From a virus: a DNA stretch of 64,000 nt. The notes below the pieces were generated by a model that saw only the letters and a list, made by a program, of their open reading frames with translations, was not told the origin of the DNA and ran no database searches. Shown here piece after piece: positions 63,363 through 64,000 of this stretch. Made by a program: the position numbers and the translations under genes. Position 1 is the stretch's first letter, and each line of letters begins with the position of its first letter. The stretch spans positions 1 through 64,000 of the IMG/VR virus record IMGVR_UViG_3300044655_001596, one strand, 5' to 3'.

Positions 63363-63922
63363 ACTTGAAAGAATCTCTAGATCAATTCACAGCACCGGTG
63401 TACAGCAAAACTCGTCGTACCCCTGACACCTATCGAACCGTGGCAGACTATTGTAGACGCAACTTGGTTCGCCTGGTTGGTGAGTATCATGCTGTGGAAA
63501 ACGATCAACAACTGCTGAGAGAAATCCGCAACGACATTGACACATATCTACGCAGATATCACGAGTACTGTATTCAACAACGTGACGGTATGAAAGCACA
63601 CTACCACGAAGTTGGTGCAGACGAGGATTGTGACTTTGAGCACTTGATACCGGCCGCACGAATCCGTGACTTGCTATTGGCCAGTGCTATTTCTGTAGAG
63701 CAGGCTCTCAATGCACCAACTGTACGATTGAGTCGAACCAAGCATGCCGCTCTCAAAGAAGCAGGATGGGCAAGTACTACTCCAGACATGTGGTGCCCGT
63801 TCCGGCGTTATACCCAGGTGTTTGACGCCACCTACGAAACTCACGATGGAACAATAATTGACCCTAGCACCTGGACATTAGAACAACATTTTGACTATTT
63901 CAAACATTTGGTAATCAACTAA
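63359..63922 (+). CDS. phage protein of unknown function
   Basis: A 187-residue soluble protein. The middle block CDFEHLIPAARIRDLLLASA with its Glu-His could be a divergent HNH-like site, and KHAALKEAGWASTTPDMWCP near the C-terminus recurs in phage proteins. It is next to a true HNH gene, so a nuclease-related role is conceivable. It overlaps that gene by 4 bp. Confidence 0.55.
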   Translation: MNLKESLDQFTAPVYSKTRRTPDTYRTVADYCRRNLVRLVGEYHAVENDQQLLREIRNDIDTYLRRYHEYCIQQRDGMKAHYHEVGADEDCDFEHLIPAARIRDLLLASAISVEQALNAPTVRLSRTKHAALKEAGWASTTPDMWCPFRRYTQVFDATYETHDGTIIDPSTWTLEQHFDYFKHLVIN

Positions 63923-63931
63923 GGAAATTCC

Positions 63932-64000
63932 ATGAGCATATTGCAATTCAAAAGCCGACCTTGGACTGTGTTTGATGCCGCCAACAAGGAGCACAGACGT
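63932..64000 (+). CDS. partial phage gene at window edge
   Basis: Only the first 23 codons are visible (MSILQFKSRPWTVFDAANKE). AAGGAAAT precedes the ATG. The start FKSRPWTVFD recurs in phage small proteins. The 3' end is outside the window. Confidence 0.5.
   Translation, partial: MSILQFKSRPWTVFDAANKEHRR

Overview
The window looks like an internal segment of the genome of a large, T4-like tailed phage (Caudoviricetes), about half of it replication, nucleotide and virion genes and half small accessory genes. The phage identity rests on a T4-type primase and hexameric helicase, an ATP-dependent DNA ligase, class Ia ribonucleotide reductase with glutaredoxin, PAAR spike tip, baseplate, tail and scaffold-like proteins, dense ATGA-coupled small genes, and repeated TAAATA boxes that resemble T4-type late promoters. 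There is no rRNA, tRNA, integrase or CRISPR array that I can see. The host is inferred to be a Gram-negative betaproteobacterium, probably Burkholderiales: the phage carries a Burkholderia/Comamonas-type trimeric porin, a phasin-like protein, a DUF3563-like miniprotein, a PhoB-type Pho box and many consensus sigma70 promoters.

Layout. 1-5.7 kb: a possible DnaE-like remnant, a structural protein, primase, an SGNH-like protein, replicative helicase and a structural protein on the minus strand. 5.8-15.9 kb: virion and scaffold-type genes, an unusual protein with two nucleotidyltransferase signatures, iscU-iscA, a PD-(D/E)XK exonuclease and a beta-helix tailspike. 15.9-23.5 kb: nrdA, nrdB, glutaredoxin, a methyltransferase, PAAR tip and a 688-residue baseplate-type protein. 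23.5-35.1 kb: porin, early small genes, DNA ligase, a BAX-inhibitor-1/YccA-like membrane protein, a possible structured RNA, a membrane coiled-coil protein, clpX, rpsU (bS21), a small heat-shock protein and clpS. 35.1-44.5 kb: phosphoesterase, glycosyltransferase-like protein, UDP-sugar dehydrogenase, dioxygenase-like protein, amidinotransferase, UV endonuclease, pstS behind a Pho box, a glutamine-amidotransferase-like protein and a fatty-acid desaturase. 44.5-51.4 kb: phasin-like protein, a run of envelope lipoproteins, two clpP paralogues, a large minus-strand protein and a radical SAM protein. 51.4-64 kb: short early-type genes including a gamma-glutamylcyclotransferase-like protein, secreted miniproteins, a second radical SAM protein, a cupin, a second phosphoesterase, a penicillin-binding-protein-type DD-peptidase, and ParB-like and HNH proteins.

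How it may work together. The most striking theme is a phage-encoded proteostasis set (ClpX with an intact IGF loop, two ClpP-like subunits, a ClpS-like adaptor, an Hsp20 and a YccA-like FtsH-modulator candidate) together with its own ribosomal protein bS21, which suggests redirection of both protein synthesis and protein turnover. A second theme is remodelling of the cell envelope and host physiology (porin, lipoproteins, DD-peptidase, desaturase, PstS, sugar-nucleotide enzymes). A third is regulatory architecture: near-identical strong sigma70 promoters with a partly conserved spacer, many with the -10 box 6 nt before the ATG, which predicts leaderless early messages, plus TAAATA boxes at virion and other genes. 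All functions are read from sequence motifs only; no searches were run.
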